Positions 36,028 through 45,776 of a stretch of 64,000 nt of DNA are shown here, one piece after another. The stretch is taken from NCBI RefSeq assembly GCF_002884445.1, contig NZ_KZ614144.1:909272-973271 (forward strand), read 5' to 3'. The stretch is from Paenibacillus castaneae (lineage in GTDB: Bacteria; Bacillota; Bacilli; Paenibacillales; Paenibacillaceae). A program made the position numbers and the translations under genes. Within the stretch, counting starts at the first letter, position 1. The number at the start of each line of letters is the position of its first letter. The notes beneath the pieces were generated by a model. That model had not been told where the DNA came from. It saw only the letters and a program-made list of their open reading frames with translations, and searched no databases.

Positions 36028-37059
36028 CTACTTTTGGTTATTGCTCGGAGCGGCTTCTCCGTTTGCATTGTCAGTAGGAGTCGGAAGGGTATCATCCTGC
36101 TCCAGCGTCTCCTGTACATAAGAACGAAGCTTGCTCTCACTGCTTACTCCGATGACGGATGCACCGCCAACGCGCTCTTCCGTGATAAGCTCCATAGGCG
36201 GAATTTGAGATGTACCTGCTACATGGCTTTTGACTCCAAGCTGGCCAAGCTTCAGCATGTCAGTAACGCTAATATTCATGCTTACATAAGGCTGAACGCT
36301 TTCCAGTATTTTTTTCATCTTAATAATGTTCCATGTCGATTGAAGTTCCTTGGCTACAGCCTGCAGTAAGTTGCGCTGACGCTCTGTACGCGTATAATCA
36401 CTCAAGGCGTCATGACGGAAACGAACATATTGAAGCGCTTTGTCACCGTCAAGCAACTGATAGCCTTTCTTCAGATCAATATCATAGCGGTTGCCATCGG
36501 CATTATCCGTGTATTTCATATCCTTCTCAACATCGAAATAGACGCCGCCAATCGTATCAATAAGATGCTTGAAGCCTTCGAAGTCCGTATAAACATAATA
36601 TTGAATTTTGAGGCCGAGCAGGTCGCCGACTGTCTTCATAGCAAGCGGATAATCGCCAAGTGTAATTGCCGTATTAATCCGTCCGCGTCCATAGCCATCA
36701 ATATTGACGTAAGTATCACGCAGAACAGAGAACAGATGCGCCTTCTTAGTTACGGGATCGAACGAAGCGACCAATATGGAATCGGATCGCGGCTTCTCTC
36801 CTTCATCTACACCGCGAGCGTCACCGCCAAGCAGCAAAATATTTACACGTTCCTTGCCTTCCCATTCGGGTATAGGCACCGGAGTTGCATCTACTCCTTC
36901 TCCGGGTTGATTAGTTTCTTTAGGATCGCTAAATTTATCAAGTGCGTTATATACACCAATACTCCAATAGATAGCGAACACAAGTGCCGCACCTACGATG
37001 ACGGAGAGACTGATGAAGAACCATTTCCATTTTTTTGAGAGTTTCTTTTTATTGCGCAT
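36028..37059 (-). CDS. LytR-CpsA-Psr family cell-wall glycopolymer transferase
   Basis: 343 residues from the ATG at 37059. The frame runs upstream to 37161, but that extra stretch lacks a ribosome site and would put 34 residues ahead of the usual basic head MRNKKKLSKKWKW. One N-terminal transmembrane helix is followed by an extracytoplasmic LCP domain: VNILLLGGDARGVDEGEKPR, SDSILVASFDP, FSVLRDTYVNIDGYGRGRIN and LQYVRFRHDALSDYTRTERQR, with the Arg/Asp residues that hold the pyrophosphate lipid. Members attach teichoic acids or capsule to peptidoglycan. The tail is disordered (TPTDNANGEAAPSNNQK). Confidence 0.93.
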   Translation of the reverse strand: MRNKKKLSKKWKWFFISLSVIVGAALVFAIYWSIGVYNALDKFSDPKETNQPGEGVDATPVPIPEWEGKERVNILLLGGDARGVDEGEKPRSDSILVASFDPVTKKAHLFSVLRDTYVNIDGYGRGRINTAITLGDYPLAMKTVGDLLGLKIQYYVYTDFEGFKHLIDTIGGVYFDVEKDMKYTDNADGNRYDIDLKKGYQLLDGDKALQYVRFRHDALSDYTRTERQRNLLQAVAKELQSTWNIIKMKKILESVQPYVSMNISVTDMLKLGQLGVKSHVAGTSQIPPMELITEERVGGASVIGVSSESKLRSYVQETLEQDDTLPTPTDNANGEAAPSNNQK

Positions 37060-37330
37060 TTCGGTAAAAGCGCCCCTTTCAAGTTCTGTTGGATCTTCTA
37101 GGTCAATATAGGGTTTGAAGCACTTGTAAGCACGAATCAATAAGGCACCATGATTATTCACACTTTCGAAGGGAAGCTGAACCGTTTACGCTTTGCGTGA
37201 AGTGCTGTATGATTACATATCATAAAATTATAAAGCTGAACGACATGCAGAAGCAAGTTTTATCGTTTTAAGTAAAAAGAGAGCGGTATTTCCTAGGAAA
37301 TGTCGAAGCGAGAGGAGCACTATTAACCCG

Positions 37331-38356
37331 ATGTTAGCAATTGATGTGAAAGATTTACGCAAGCAATTTAAAGTACAAAAAAACCGTGAAGGTTTATCTG
37401 GGGCACTCAAAGATTTGTTTAAACGCGAGTACAGGGAATTGACAGCGGTCAAAGATATTTCATTTCAAATTCCGCAAGGCGAAATATGCGGCTATATTGG
37501 GGAAAACGGCGCTGGAAAGTCAACGACGATCAAAATGCTCACAGGCATTTTAGTCCCGACTTCCGGTGATATTAGAGTTAACGGGTATATTCCGTACAAG
37601 GACAGGGAGAAATTCGTAAACGGAATTGGCGTCGTGTTCGGACAGCGCTCTCAGCTCTGGTGGGATATTGGCGTAATTGAATCCTTCCAGCTGCTGCGCA
37701 AGGTTTACCGTGTATCGGAGCCCGATTTCCGCAAACGGCTGAATGAGCTGGTAGAGCGGCTGCATCTTGGCGATTTGCTCAATCGTCCGGTACGCAAGCT
37801 GAGTCTTGGCCAAAGAATGCGCTGTGAGCTTGTAGCATCTCTGCTTCATAACCCGTCCATCCTATTTCTCGATGAACCGACAATCGGGCTTGATATTGTA
37901 GTAAAGACGGAAATAAGGGATTTCCTCATGCAAATGAACAAGGAGCAAGGAACAACAATTCTGTTGACAACTCATGACCTGCAAGACATCGAGGCACTTT
38001 GTTCACGTGTCATTATGCTTGATGACGGACGAATCATATACGACGGCGGGCTCGATGAACTGAAAAACCGTTGGAGCAAGGGCCGCGAAATTCAGTTCCA
38101 GTTCGCTTCACATACAACGCTGGATAGGCTGCGGCAGCTTACTGCCACGCTGGATGTTTCGTGGACGGCCGAAAGTGATGTAACAGCTAGAATGTGGCTG
38201 CCTCATGCTGTAAATGTCTCAGATGCGCTTGCATGCGTTGTAGGCGGAACGGAGATTCGCGATATCAAAATATTCGAGACGAATACAGATGATATCGTCC
38301 GCAGCATTTATTCCTCCGGCTCTGCTTCTACATCGAAGGAGACGGTCGTATCATGA
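37331..38356 (+). CDS. ABC-2-type exporter, ATP-binding subunit
   Basis: 341 residues. Walker A is YIGENGAGKSTTIKML, the signature LSLGQRMRCELVASLL, Walker B ILFLDEPTIGLD and the switch His is in LLTTHDLQDIEAL. A C-terminal extension of about 100 residues follows the ATPase. It overlaps the first permease gene by 4 nt (ATGA). With two permeases of the ABC2_membrane_6 (DUF990) type it forms a complete three-gene exporter; some such systems are annotated as viologen or antibiotic exporters. Substrate unknown. Confidence 0.92.
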   Translation: MLAIDVKDLRKQFKVQKNREGLSGALKDLFKREYRELTAVKDISFQIPQGEICGYIGENGAGKSTTIKMLTGILVPTSGDIRVNGYIPYKDREKFVNGIGVVFGQRSQLWWDIGVIESFQLLRKVYRVSEPDFRKRLNELVERLHLGDLLNRPVRKLSLGQRMRCELVASLLHNPSILFLDEPTIGLDIVVKTEIRDFLMQMNKEQGTTILLTTHDLQDIEALCSRVIMLDDGRIIYDGGLDELKNRWSKGREIQFQFASHTTLDRLRQLTATLDVSWTAESDVTARMWLPHAVNVSDALACVVGGTEIRDIKIFETNTDDIVRSIYSSGSASTSKETVVS

Positions 38357-39147
38357 TGAGCGCTTATATCGATTTTATTCGTATTCGCTTTATTATGATG
38401 CTAGCTTATCGGGTTAATTATTATAGCGGTATTATTATTTATGCGATAAATATTGGCGCTTACTACTTTCTATGGCAAGCCATCTACGGCGATAAAGAAA
38501 CGCTGGCCGGATTTACGGTAACCCAAATGACTACTTATGTAGCGGTTTCATGGATGGCACGCGCCTTTTATTTCAATAATTTGGACCGAGAAATTGCAAA
38601 TGAGATTCGTGACGGCAGTGTAGCCGTTCAGCTTATTAGGCCATACTCTTATTTGCTTGTGAAGATGATGCAGGGCTTTGGGGAAGGCTTGTTCCGCATG
38701 CTGCTGTTCATGGTGCCGGGGATGATCATTGTTTGTCTCATTTTCCCAGTCACGCTGCCGACTGATCCGAAAACTTGGGCTATATATTTAATCATGCTGT
38801 TCTTCAGCTTCCTGATTAATTCACAAATTAATATTTTGACGGGTTTATTTGCATTTTTTGTCGAAAATAACGAAGGCATGATGCGTATGAAGCGAGTGAT
38901 GGTTGACTTGTTCTCAGGGGTAGTCATACCGATTGCCTTCTTCCCAGGCTGGTTATCAGCCATTATGCAGTGGCTGCCGTTTCAAGCGATCACATACTTG
39001 CCAAGCTCTGTGTTTACGGGGCGGACGCCTACCAGCGAGGCGCTGCATGTGTTTGTTATCCAAATCCTATGGTTCTTGGGTTTGTTAGTGCCGATATGGC
39101 TGACATGGCGTGCTGCTCGCAAGCGCCTGTTCGTGCAAGGGGGTTAA
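38353..39147 (+). CDS. ABC-2-type exporter, permease subunit 1
   Basis: 264 residues with six predicted transmembrane segments (for example YYSGIIIYAINIGAYYFLW and LLFMVPGMIIVCLIF). The segment FYFNNLDREIANEIRDGSVA followed by QLIRPYSYL is typical of the DUF990/ABC2_membrane_6 family. The first codons overlap the ATPase gene's stop. It should form a heterodimeric channel with the next gene product. Confidence 0.88.
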   Translation: MMSAYIDFIRIRFIMMLAYRVNYYSGIIIYAINIGAYYFLWQAIYGDKETLAGFTVTQMTTYVAVSWMARAFYFNNLDREIANEIRDGSVAVQLIRPYSYLLVKMMQGFGEGLFRMLLFMVPGMIIVCLIFPVTLPTDPKTWAIYLIMLFFSFLINSQINILTGLFAFFVENNEGMMRMKRVMVDLFSGVVIPIAFFPGWLSAIMQWLPFQAITYLPSSVFTGRTPTSEALHVFVIQILWFLGLLVPIWLTWRAARKRLFVQGG

Positions 39148-39152
39148 TCGGA

Positions 39153-39944
39153 ATGAGATATGCATCGTTATTCTGGGAATACATTAAAAACTATGCGAAG
39201 ACAAGGCTGACTTATCGATCTGATTTCTGGATCGAGGTTCTTTCTGACCTGCTGTATCAAGGGATGAACCTTATATTTATATTGATCGTATTCCAGCATA
39301 CGCCTTCACTTGGCGGATGGTCCGAGGCTGAGGTTGTGTTCGTATACGGCTTCTTCATGATTCCGTACGGCGTTTTCAGCACCTTCTTCAGTATTTGGAA
39401 TTTCAGTGAGCGCTATATTGTGAAGGGTGAGATGGATCGCGTGCTTACAAGGCCGGCTCATAGCTTGTATCAAGTGCTGCTCGAAAATGTAGATCCGCCA
39501 TCGCTCATCGGCTCGCTTGTCGGAGCCATTATTATGGCGATTAGCTGGGCGCAGCTTGGTTTACCTTTCCATTTATTAGATATAGCCATGGTGCTGCTGC
39601 TTGTCATTAGCGCAGTGCTCATTTATGCCGGTTTATATACAGCGCTGAGCGCTATTTCGTTTTATTCCGATGCTCCAACGGGCATTGTACCGCTGATGTA
39701 CAACATTCAAAACTACGGTCGCTACCCAGTTAATATTTATAACAAAATGATTCGTTTCATGCTCACATGGCTGCTGCCATTCGCTTTCGTAGGTGTTATT
39801 CCAGCATCTTATTTCCTTGCGAAAAAAACGGATGATTTGTCTCAGCTGGCGCTTATTACGCCTGTGATGGGGGTCGTTGTGTTCACACTTGGATTACTGC
39901 TATGGAATCATGGTGTGAAAAGGTATCGCGGGGCTGGCTCATAG
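39153..39944 (+). CDS. ABC-2-type exporter, permease subunit 2
   Basis: 263 residues from the ATG at 39153, with AAGGGGG 9 nt upstream; the longer frame from 38970 overlaps permease 1 and is not credible. About six transmembrane segments. The motif RYIVKGEMDRVLTRPAHSLY parallels the IRDGSVAVQLIRPYSYL segment of subunit 1, which shows that the two permeases are distant paralogues. Last gene of the exporter operon. Confidence 0.88.
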   Translation: MRYASLFWEYIKNYAKTRLTYRSDFWIEVLSDLLYQGMNLIFILIVFQHTPSLGGWSEAEVVFVYGFFMIPYGVFSTFFSIWNFSERYIVKGEMDRVLTRPAHSLYQVLLENVDPPSLIGSLVGAIIMAISWAQLGLPFHLLDIAMVLLLVISAVLIYAGLYTALSAISFYSDAPTGIVPLMYNIQNYGRYPVNIYNKMIRFMLTWLLPFAFVGVIPASYFLAKKTDDLSQLALITPVMGVVVFTLGLLLWNHGVKRYRGAGS

Positions 39945-40001
39945 CTCAGCATGCCGCCTTCGTTATCAACATAGATCCGCATATAAGAGGAGGCAGTTCT
40001 G

Positions 40002-40490
40002 ATGACATTATTCCAAGCAGGCGAACCAGCACCAGATTTCAAATTACCCGCTTCGAGCGGAGATGACGTTTCACTAAGCGATTATCGCGGCCGCAATGTC
40101 GTCATTTATTTTTATCCTAAGGATATGACGACGGCATGTGCGCAGCAATCCTGTGATTTTCGAGACGCAAACGCTGAAATGTTGAGAAACAATACGGTTA
40201 TTCTCGGAATCAGCACCGACACGGTGAAATCGCATTTGCGTTTTATTGAGAAGAAGGAGCTGCCATTTCTGTTGCTGGCGGATACGGAACATAAGGTATG
40301 TGATCGATATGGCGTATGGCAATTAAAGAAGCTTTATGGAAGAGAATATATGGGACTTGTTCGATCCACATTTCTAATTGACACAGAAGGCAAGCTTGTC
40401 CAGGAATGGCGCAAGGTGAGGGTTAAAGGCCATGCGGAGCAGGTGCTTGAGGCAGTGAAAAACTTGCAAGCCGCTTCAACGGTATCATGA
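40002..40490 (+). CDS. bcp: Peroxiredoxin, BCP/PrxQ type
   Basis: 162 residues. It reduces hydrogen peroxide and organic peroxides using thioredoxin. The peroxidatic Cys46 is in YPKDMTTACAQQSCDF and the resolving Cys51 lies five residues later, as in atypical two-Cys PrxQ proteins. The loop reads TTAC where most members have TPGC. The P-x-x-x-T-x-x-C core is kept. AGAGGAGG precedes the ATG. Single gene with a terminator behind it. Confidence 0.93.
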   Translation: MTLFQAGEPAPDFKLPASSGDDVSLSDYRGRNVVIYFYPKDMTTACAQQSCDFRDANAEMLRNNTVILGISTDTVKSHLRFIEKKELPFLLLADTEHKVCDRYGVWQLKKLYGREYMGLVRSTFLIDTEGKLVQEWRKVRVKGHAEQVLEAVKNLQAASTVS

Positions 40491-40540
40491 AATAACTGCG
40501 TAATTCGTGCAACGAACGAATGAAACTATACATTGACAAA

Positions 40541-40586
40541 GAGGGTACCTCTACAGCGAGTTTGCTGCGGAGACACCCTCTTTTTT
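40541..40586 (+). terminator. Terminator after bcp
   Basis: A long interrupted hairpin (GAGGGT with ACCCTC, inner CTC/GAG and CAGC/GCTG) is followed by TTTTTT. Confidence 0.8.
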
Positions 40587-40755
40587 GATGTCTCCAAGCA
40601 CAAGGTCTTAGAGAGAACGCGACCAAAGTCCAGTCAACAACACATTCTGGAGACCATTATGCAATGCTCTCAAACGAATTACAATAAATCTCGCAGGGTT
40701 TGAATTGGAAAAATAATGTAATCAATCGTTTGAGATGAGAAGAGGAGAGAATGGT

Positions 40756-43700
40756 ATGAAATTTTTCACAAATTTTTCATTGCGTAATCCAGTTGCTGTT
40801 GTGCTTTTGGTTATTCTAATTGCAGTAGGCGGTGTTTATTCCGCGTTAGGATTCAAGCAGGAACAGCAGCCAGAAATTGCTTTTCCAGGAATTATCGTAT
40901 CAGCGATATACCCAGGAGCAGCGCCGAATGAAGTTATGAATCAAGTTACGATGCCGCTGGAGAAGCTGCTGCGGAATATGGAGGGCGTCAAAAGTGTGAC
41001 CTCTCAATCCGCGAATAGTATGTCTATGCTGCAGCTTGAATTTGGTTATAACGACGATATGAAGAAAAAGCAGGCCGAAGTTGCTCAAGCGTTGGGAGAG
41101 GTACAGCTTCCAGATGGTGTGCAAAAGCCGGAGGCAAAATATTTCTCGACGACGAATCAACCGATTATGTACACCAGTGTTGCTGCGCAAGGAGGAGTAA
41201 CGGAAGAGCAATTAACGGATATCGTCAAAAACTCGCTGCTTCCTGATCTGCAGGCAATCGAGGGAGTTAGTGACGTACAGATCGTCGGGTTAAGGGACGA
41301 TGGCGTATATATCCGCCTTGACGCCGCAAAAATGGCCGCGAAGGGCATTACATACGATCAAATACTGGGAGGACTGCAAGCTAATAATCTGAGCATTCCG
41401 CTTGGTGAGGCTGCGATCGATCAAACGAAGCTGCCGGTATTTGTTCAAGGAGATCTTCGTTCCATTGAGCAGTTGAAAGCATGGAGCCTGTCCCCTAACG
41501 GTGAAGTCAAATTAACGGATATCGCCGAAATTACGCAAGGCAAAGATTTAAGTATAATCAACAGGACGAACGGGGTAGCAAGCGTCAACCTGAACATTGT
41601 GAAAACGGGCGAAGCCAACACGGTGGATGTTTCGGAGAAAGTTCTGAAGGTGTACAAGGACGCCGAGAAAGATGGCGGAATCAAGTCGCTCATCATGTAT
41701 AACCGTGCAACAGATGTGAAGGAATCGGTTAATACGTTAGCTCGTGAAGGGGCACTTGGCGCATTGTTCGCATCCATCTTAATTTTGTTCTTCCTTCGGA
41801 ATTTTAGAGCTACGCTCATTGCGATCGTGTCGATTCCGCTATCTATGCTGATCGCTATGATTTGTTTGAAATATTTTACCGATGTGACATTAAATATTAT
41901 GACCCTTGGCGGGCTTGCCGTGGCAACAGGACGCGTTGTGGATGACAGTATCGTGGTCATCGAGAACATCGTCCGCCGGATGCGGGGCGAGAAGGTTACG
42001 AAAGAATTGATTTCATCGGCTACTGCTGAGGTGGGCAGGGCAATTACTTCTTCCACCATTACAACGGTTGCTGTATTCGCACCGCTTGGCTTGCTGCAGG
42101 GGATGATCGGAGGATACTTCCGTCCATTCGCATGGACTGTTGGATTCGCGCTTCTTTCTTCTCTACTAGTGGCGCTTACCGTCGTGCCGCTTATGGCTTG
42201 GGCCTTGATGAGAAATGGAAAGCTGGCAGAACCGAAAGAATCGGCGATGAGCCGTGGATACAAGCGAGTGCTGCGATGGTCATTAGGTCATAAAGCGATC
42301 GTGCTCATTGTGGCTTTCCTGTTATTCCTAGGCAGTCTTGTGCCGATATTTGCTGGCAAGGTAGGCGTTATTCTGCTGCCGGAAACGGAGTATAAATATA
42401 TATTTGCTACTCTTGAAATGCCTAAAGGTACTGAGCTTGCAGCTGTAGAGAAAGAAGCAGCGCGCATGGATGCTGTCATTCGGGAGTATAAGGATGTCGT
42501 TAATACGAACGTTACCGTGGGCGGCAGCTTCGGAGGCGGCATGGGAGCGGCACCTAATCTTGCGGATTGGTTCATCGGCTTGGATTCGAAAGCGGATCTA
42601 GATGTGTTTATTGAAGAAATGAGAGCAAAGGTTGCCATTCCTGAGGGCAGTGAATTCAGCCTGATCAAGGATGATATGGGCGGCGGCGGAAGCATTGCCG
42701 TTACTGTGACTGGTTCTTCCATGAATGATATTCGGACTGCAACGGAGAAAATTACGACAGCTGTTCGAGAACTGCAAGGAACGGATAACGTAAGCAACAA
42801 TCTTCAGAATGGAACCAGAGGCGTTGCTATAGAGGTCAGACAGAAGGATGCTAATAAATATGGATTATCTGCGGCACAGGCTTCGTTCATGCTTCGGCCT
42901 TTCTTGACAGAAACAAATGCCGGGCGGATCGGTGACGGCTCTACAGCCAGTGATTTGTATTTGGCACTGAGCGGTTCATCTATTGCATCAACGAGCGATA
43001 TTGAGAATTTGAAGCTGCTGTCGCCATTCGGCACATTCATTCAAGTGAAGGATATTGCCGATGTCAAAGTAGTACAGCTTCCTAGCACGCTGCTCTACAA
43101 GAACGGTGCAGAATATGCGACCGTATCTGCACAAATTACAGATAAGAATGCAAGTAAAGTAAATCAAGCTTTGAATAAAGCGTTGGAGACGCTTGAACTG
43201 CCCAAAGGCGTTAACTATTCTCTTGGAGGCAGCGACGAGGACGTTCAACAAATGATGCAGGATATGATGATGGCTATGCTTGTCGCCGTCGGAATGGTCT
43301 ATATCGTAATGGTTATCGCGTTCCGTGAAGGCAGAGCTCCGCTTGCCGTATTGTTCTCCTTGCCGTTTGCGTTAATCGGTGGTTTAGTCGGAACGCTGGC
43401 AGTCGGAGAGCCGCTATCAGTCTCCAGCATGATCGGGTTTCTTATGCTGATCGGCATCGTCGTGACGAATGCAATCGTCTTAATCGAACGGGTACAGCAG
43501 CAGATCGAGCATGGACTCAGCATACGGGATGCACTTATTGAAGCGGGTGGAACTCGTCTTCGTCCCATTCTTATGACTGCAATTGCTACAATCTGTGCGC
43601 TAATGCCGCTGGCAATCGGCCTAGGCGGCGGAAGCATTATATCAAGCGGCCTTGCGATCGTCGTCATCGGCGGCTTGACGAGCTCGACGCTGCTCACGCT

Positions 43701-43794
43701 AGTAGTCGTGCCGGTCATGTATGAACTGCTCTACTTCAAACGCTCGCGCAAGCAGCGTATGAACAAAGCCGAGACGCTTCATACGGCAGCTTAA
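40756..43794 (+). CDS. RND-family efflux permease (SwrC/AcrB type)
   Basis: 1012 residues from the ATG at 40756, preceded by GAGGAGAG; an in-frame ATG at 40735 has no such site. Twelve transmembrane segments in two repeats of 1+5, each with a large outer loop. The proton-relay Asp pair is in GRVVDDSIVVIENIVRRM, and GGSFGGGMG and PFALIGGLVGTLAVGEPLS are family-typical. The closest functional relatives in bacilli are SwrC/YerP pumps for surfactin and other amphiphiles. No adaptor or outer-membrane factor is adjacent, as expected in a Gram-positive. Confidence 0.93.
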   Translation: MKFFTNFSLRNPVAVVLLVILIAVGGVYSALGFKQEQQPEIAFPGIIVSAIYPGAAPNEVMNQVTMPLEKLLRNMEGVKSVTSQSANSMSMLQLEFGYNDDMKKKQAEVAQALGEVQLPDGVQKPEAKYFSTTNQPIMYTSVAAQGGVTEEQLTDIVKNSLLPDLQAIEGVSDVQIVGLRDDGVYIRLDAAKMAAKGITYDQILGGLQANNLSIPLGEAAIDQTKLPVFVQGDLRSIEQLKAWSLSPNGEVKLTDIAEITQGKDLSIINRTNGVASVNLNIVKTGEANTVDVSEKVLKVYKDAEKDGGIKSLIMYNRATDVKESVNTLAREGALGALFASILILFFLRNFRATLIAIVSIPLSMLIAMICLKYFTDVTLNIMTLGGLAVATGRVVDDSIVVIENIVRRMRGEKVTKELISSATAEVGRAITSSTITTVAVFAPLGLLQGMIGGYFRPFAWTVGFALLSSLLVALTVVPLMAWALMRNGKLAEPKESAMSRGYKRVLRWSLGHKAIVLIVAFLLFLGSLVPIFAGKVGVILLPETEYKYIFATLEMPKGTELAAVEKEAARMDAVIREYKDVVNTNVTVGGSFGGGMGAAPNLADWFIGLDSKADLDVFIEEMRAKVAIPEGSEFSLIKDDMGGGGSIAVTVTGSSMNDIRTATEKITTAVRELQGTDNVSNNLQNGTRGVAIEVRQKDANKYGLSAAQASFMLRPFLTETNAGRIGDGSTASDLYLALSGSSIASTSDIENLKLLSPFGTFIQVKDIADVKVVQLPSTLLYKNGAEYATVSAQITDKNASKVNQALNKALETLELPKGVNYSLGGSDEDVQQMMQDMMMAMLVAVGMVYIVMVIAFREGRAPLAVLFSLPFALIGGLVGTLAVGEPLSVSSMIGFLMLIGIVVTNAIVLIERVQQQIEHGLSIRDALIEAGGTRLRPILMTAIATICALMPLAIGLGGGSIISSGLAIVVIGGLTSSTLLTLVVVPVMYELLYFKRSRKQRMNKAETLHTAA

Positions 43795-43855
43795 TTAAAG
43801 AATGTATAGGTATTACGCTTAAATGGAAATATGACATTATTTCCGCTCAAGAAGA

Positions 43856-43895
43856 GGAACGTATTCGGCTTTTACTGCCGAGTACGTTCCTTTTT
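43856..43895 (+). terminator. Terminator after the RND gene
   Basis: GGAACGTATTCGGC (43856-43869) pairs with 43877-43890 with one mismatch, followed by TTTTT. Confidence 0.85.
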
Positions 43896-44057
43896 CGACT
43901 AAATGGAATGTTTACCTTATCCGTCTTCTTCGTATAATTACACCCAAAATGGTATAATGCATTGTCTAGCTCAAGGTGTTGGAAACGAATTACCGTTGAC
44001 AGAAAGCTAACACATTTATACAATATGTTTTTGTTCGTCCGATAGGGGGTTATTTAA

Positions 44058-45059
44058 CTGATTAGTCTTATAAACATCAAAAAATCATACCGAGTGGGTG
44101 CCGCTTCGGTTGAAGCTATTCGTGACGTTAGTTTGGAAGTTCGGAAAGGTGAAATATTTGGCATTATCGGACATTCTGGTGCGGGAAAAAGCACCTTGCT
44201 CCGCTGTGTCAATTTACTTGAGAAGCCGACTTCAGGCTCGGTATTCGTGGGCGACGTCGAGCTGACCGGTCTGTCTGAAGGCCAATTGCAGCAGCAGCGC
44301 CGGCGTATCGGGATGATATTCCAGCATTTCAATCTGCTGTCCATGTCAACGGTTCGTGAAAATATTGCCTTCCCGCTTCTGCTAGCTAAGCTCTCCAAGG
44401 CAGAGATAAACAAGAGAGTGGATGAGCTGCTGCAGCTTGTACAGCTGGAACAGCATGCTGATAAATATCCAGCGCAGCTATCAGGGGGCCAGAAGCAAAG
44501 GGTAGGCATTGCAAGGGCGCTTGCGAACAATCCGGACGTGCTGCTTTGCGACGAGGCAACTTCGGCGCTGGATCCGCAAACGACAAATGCGATCTTAGCT
44601 TTGCTGCTTGATATTAATGCGAAGCTTGGCATTACGATTTTGCTTATTACACATGAGATGAACGTGATTCGATCAATCTGTGACCGCGTAGCGGTTATTG
44701 ATCAAGGCGATATTGTGGAGATGGGCGATGTGCTGCACGTCTTTTTGAATCCGGAGCATCCGGTCACTCGTGATTTTGTCGATCAAGTTTCAGATCAAGG
44801 AGTGAATGGCCAAATGCTGCGTGAGCGGAAAGGCCGGCTGCTGCGCATGACCTATATCGGGAATTTGACGTATGAGCCTATTCTATACAATGCCGTGAAG
44901 CCGACGGCGGTGCAGTTCGCGATTTTGCAAGGAACGGTATCGCGTATGAAGCAGACGCCGTATGGTCAGCTTATTGTAGAACTGATCGGAGACGATATGG
45001 AGATTGAACGCGTTATTTCCGTTCTGCGTCAGGAAGGACTGGAGGTGACAGCGGTATGA
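44058..45059 (+). CDS. metN: Methionine ABC transporter, ATP-binding subunit
   Basis: 333 residues if read from CTG at 44058. The first ordinary start is GTG 44094, but that removes the first beta-strand. Reading from CTG gives (M)ISLINIKKSYRVG, matching the M-I-x-L opening of MetN proteins, with AGGGGG 8 nt upstream and an in-frame stop just before (44055). Walker A is GHSGAGKSTLL, signature LSGGQKQR, Walker B VLLCDEATSALDP. The C-terminal NIL domain (about residues 250-333) senses methionine. It overlaps metI by 4 nt. No S-box or T-box leader was found in the 160 nt upstream. Confidence 0.93.
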   Translation: MISLINIKKSYRVGAASVEAIRDVSLEVRKGEIFGIIGHSGAGKSTLLRCVNLLEKPTSGSVFVGDVELTGLSEGQLQQQRRRIGMIFQHFNLLSMSTVRENIAFPLLLAKLSKAEINKRVDELLQLVQLEQHADKYPAQLSGGQKQRVGIARALANNPDVLLCDEATSALDPQTTNAILALLLDINAKLGITILLITHEMNVIRSICDRVAVIDQGDIVEMGDVLHVFLNPEHPVTRDFVDQVSDQGVNGQMLRERKGRLLRMTYIGNLTYEPILYNAVKPTAVQFAILQGTVSRMKQTPYGQLIVELIGDDMEIERVISVLRQEGLEVTAV

Positions 45060-45718
45060 TGAGCTTCGAGCATGTCCGTTGGCCGGAGATATGGGAGGCT
45101 ACAAAGGATACGTTATACATGATGACCGCATCATTGATATTTACGATCCTGTTCGGCTTAATTCTCGGCGTCATCCTGTTTCTAACCTCGCGCAGGCAGC
45201 TGCTTCAGCAGCCGCTCGTTTACGGTGTGCTATCTGTAATCGTCAATATATTGCGTTCGGTGCCGTTTGTCATTCTTATGATTCTGATTATGCCGGTAAC
45301 GAAGTTCATAACCGGAACAACGCTTGGCGTTGAGGGCTCGATTCCACCGCTTATTGTGGCGGCAACTCCTTTCTTCGCCCGGCTGGTGGAAACATCGCTG
45401 CGCGAGGTTGATCGCGGCGTTATTGAAGCGGCACAAGCGATGGGAGCGTCCAAATGGGATATCGTAAGGCGTGTGCTTTTGCGTGAATCCAGACCAGGCT
45501 TAGTTGCTGCAATAACCATAACTGCAGTGACCCTTGTCTCTTATACGGCGATGTCTGGCGTCATTGGCGGCGGGGGATTAGGAGATTTGGCTCTTCGTTA
45601 TGGCTACCAACGATTCCAAACAGATGTTATGATAGTTACCGTTGCCCTGCTTATTGTGCTGGTTCAACTGCTGCAAACGATCGGCGATGTGCTGGTAAGA
45701 CGTTTCAGCAGAAAATAG
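45056..45718 (+). CDS. metI: Methionine ABC transporter, permease subunit
   Basis: 220 residues with five transmembrane segments. The permease signature EAAQAMGASKWDIVRRVLLRES couples to MetN. TLYMMTASLIFTILFGLILG at the N-terminus and GGGGLGDLALRYGYQRF near the C-terminus are typical of MetI. Start codon overlaps the metN stop (ATGA). Confidence 0.96.
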   Translation: MMSFEHVRWPEIWEATKDTLYMMTASLIFTILFGLILGVILFLTSRRQLLQQPLVYGVLSVIVNILRSVPFVILMILIMPVTKFITGTTLGVEGSIPPLIVAATPFFARLVETSLREVDRGVIEAAQAMGASKWDIVRRVLLRESRPGLVAAITITAVTLVSYTAMSGVIGGGGLGDLALRYGYQRFQTDVMIVTVALLIVLVQLLQTIGDVLVRRFSRK

Positions 45719-45776
45719 TTTTTAATCATTGCCTTCAGCTTAGAAGGAAATAACAGAATGTAATGGGGGAATAAAC

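Noticed and set aside
43896-44057. S-box (SAM) or T-box leader before metNIQ
   Set aside because: None of the conserved S-box core segments, no T-box sequence and no terminator hairpin close to the gene could be found.
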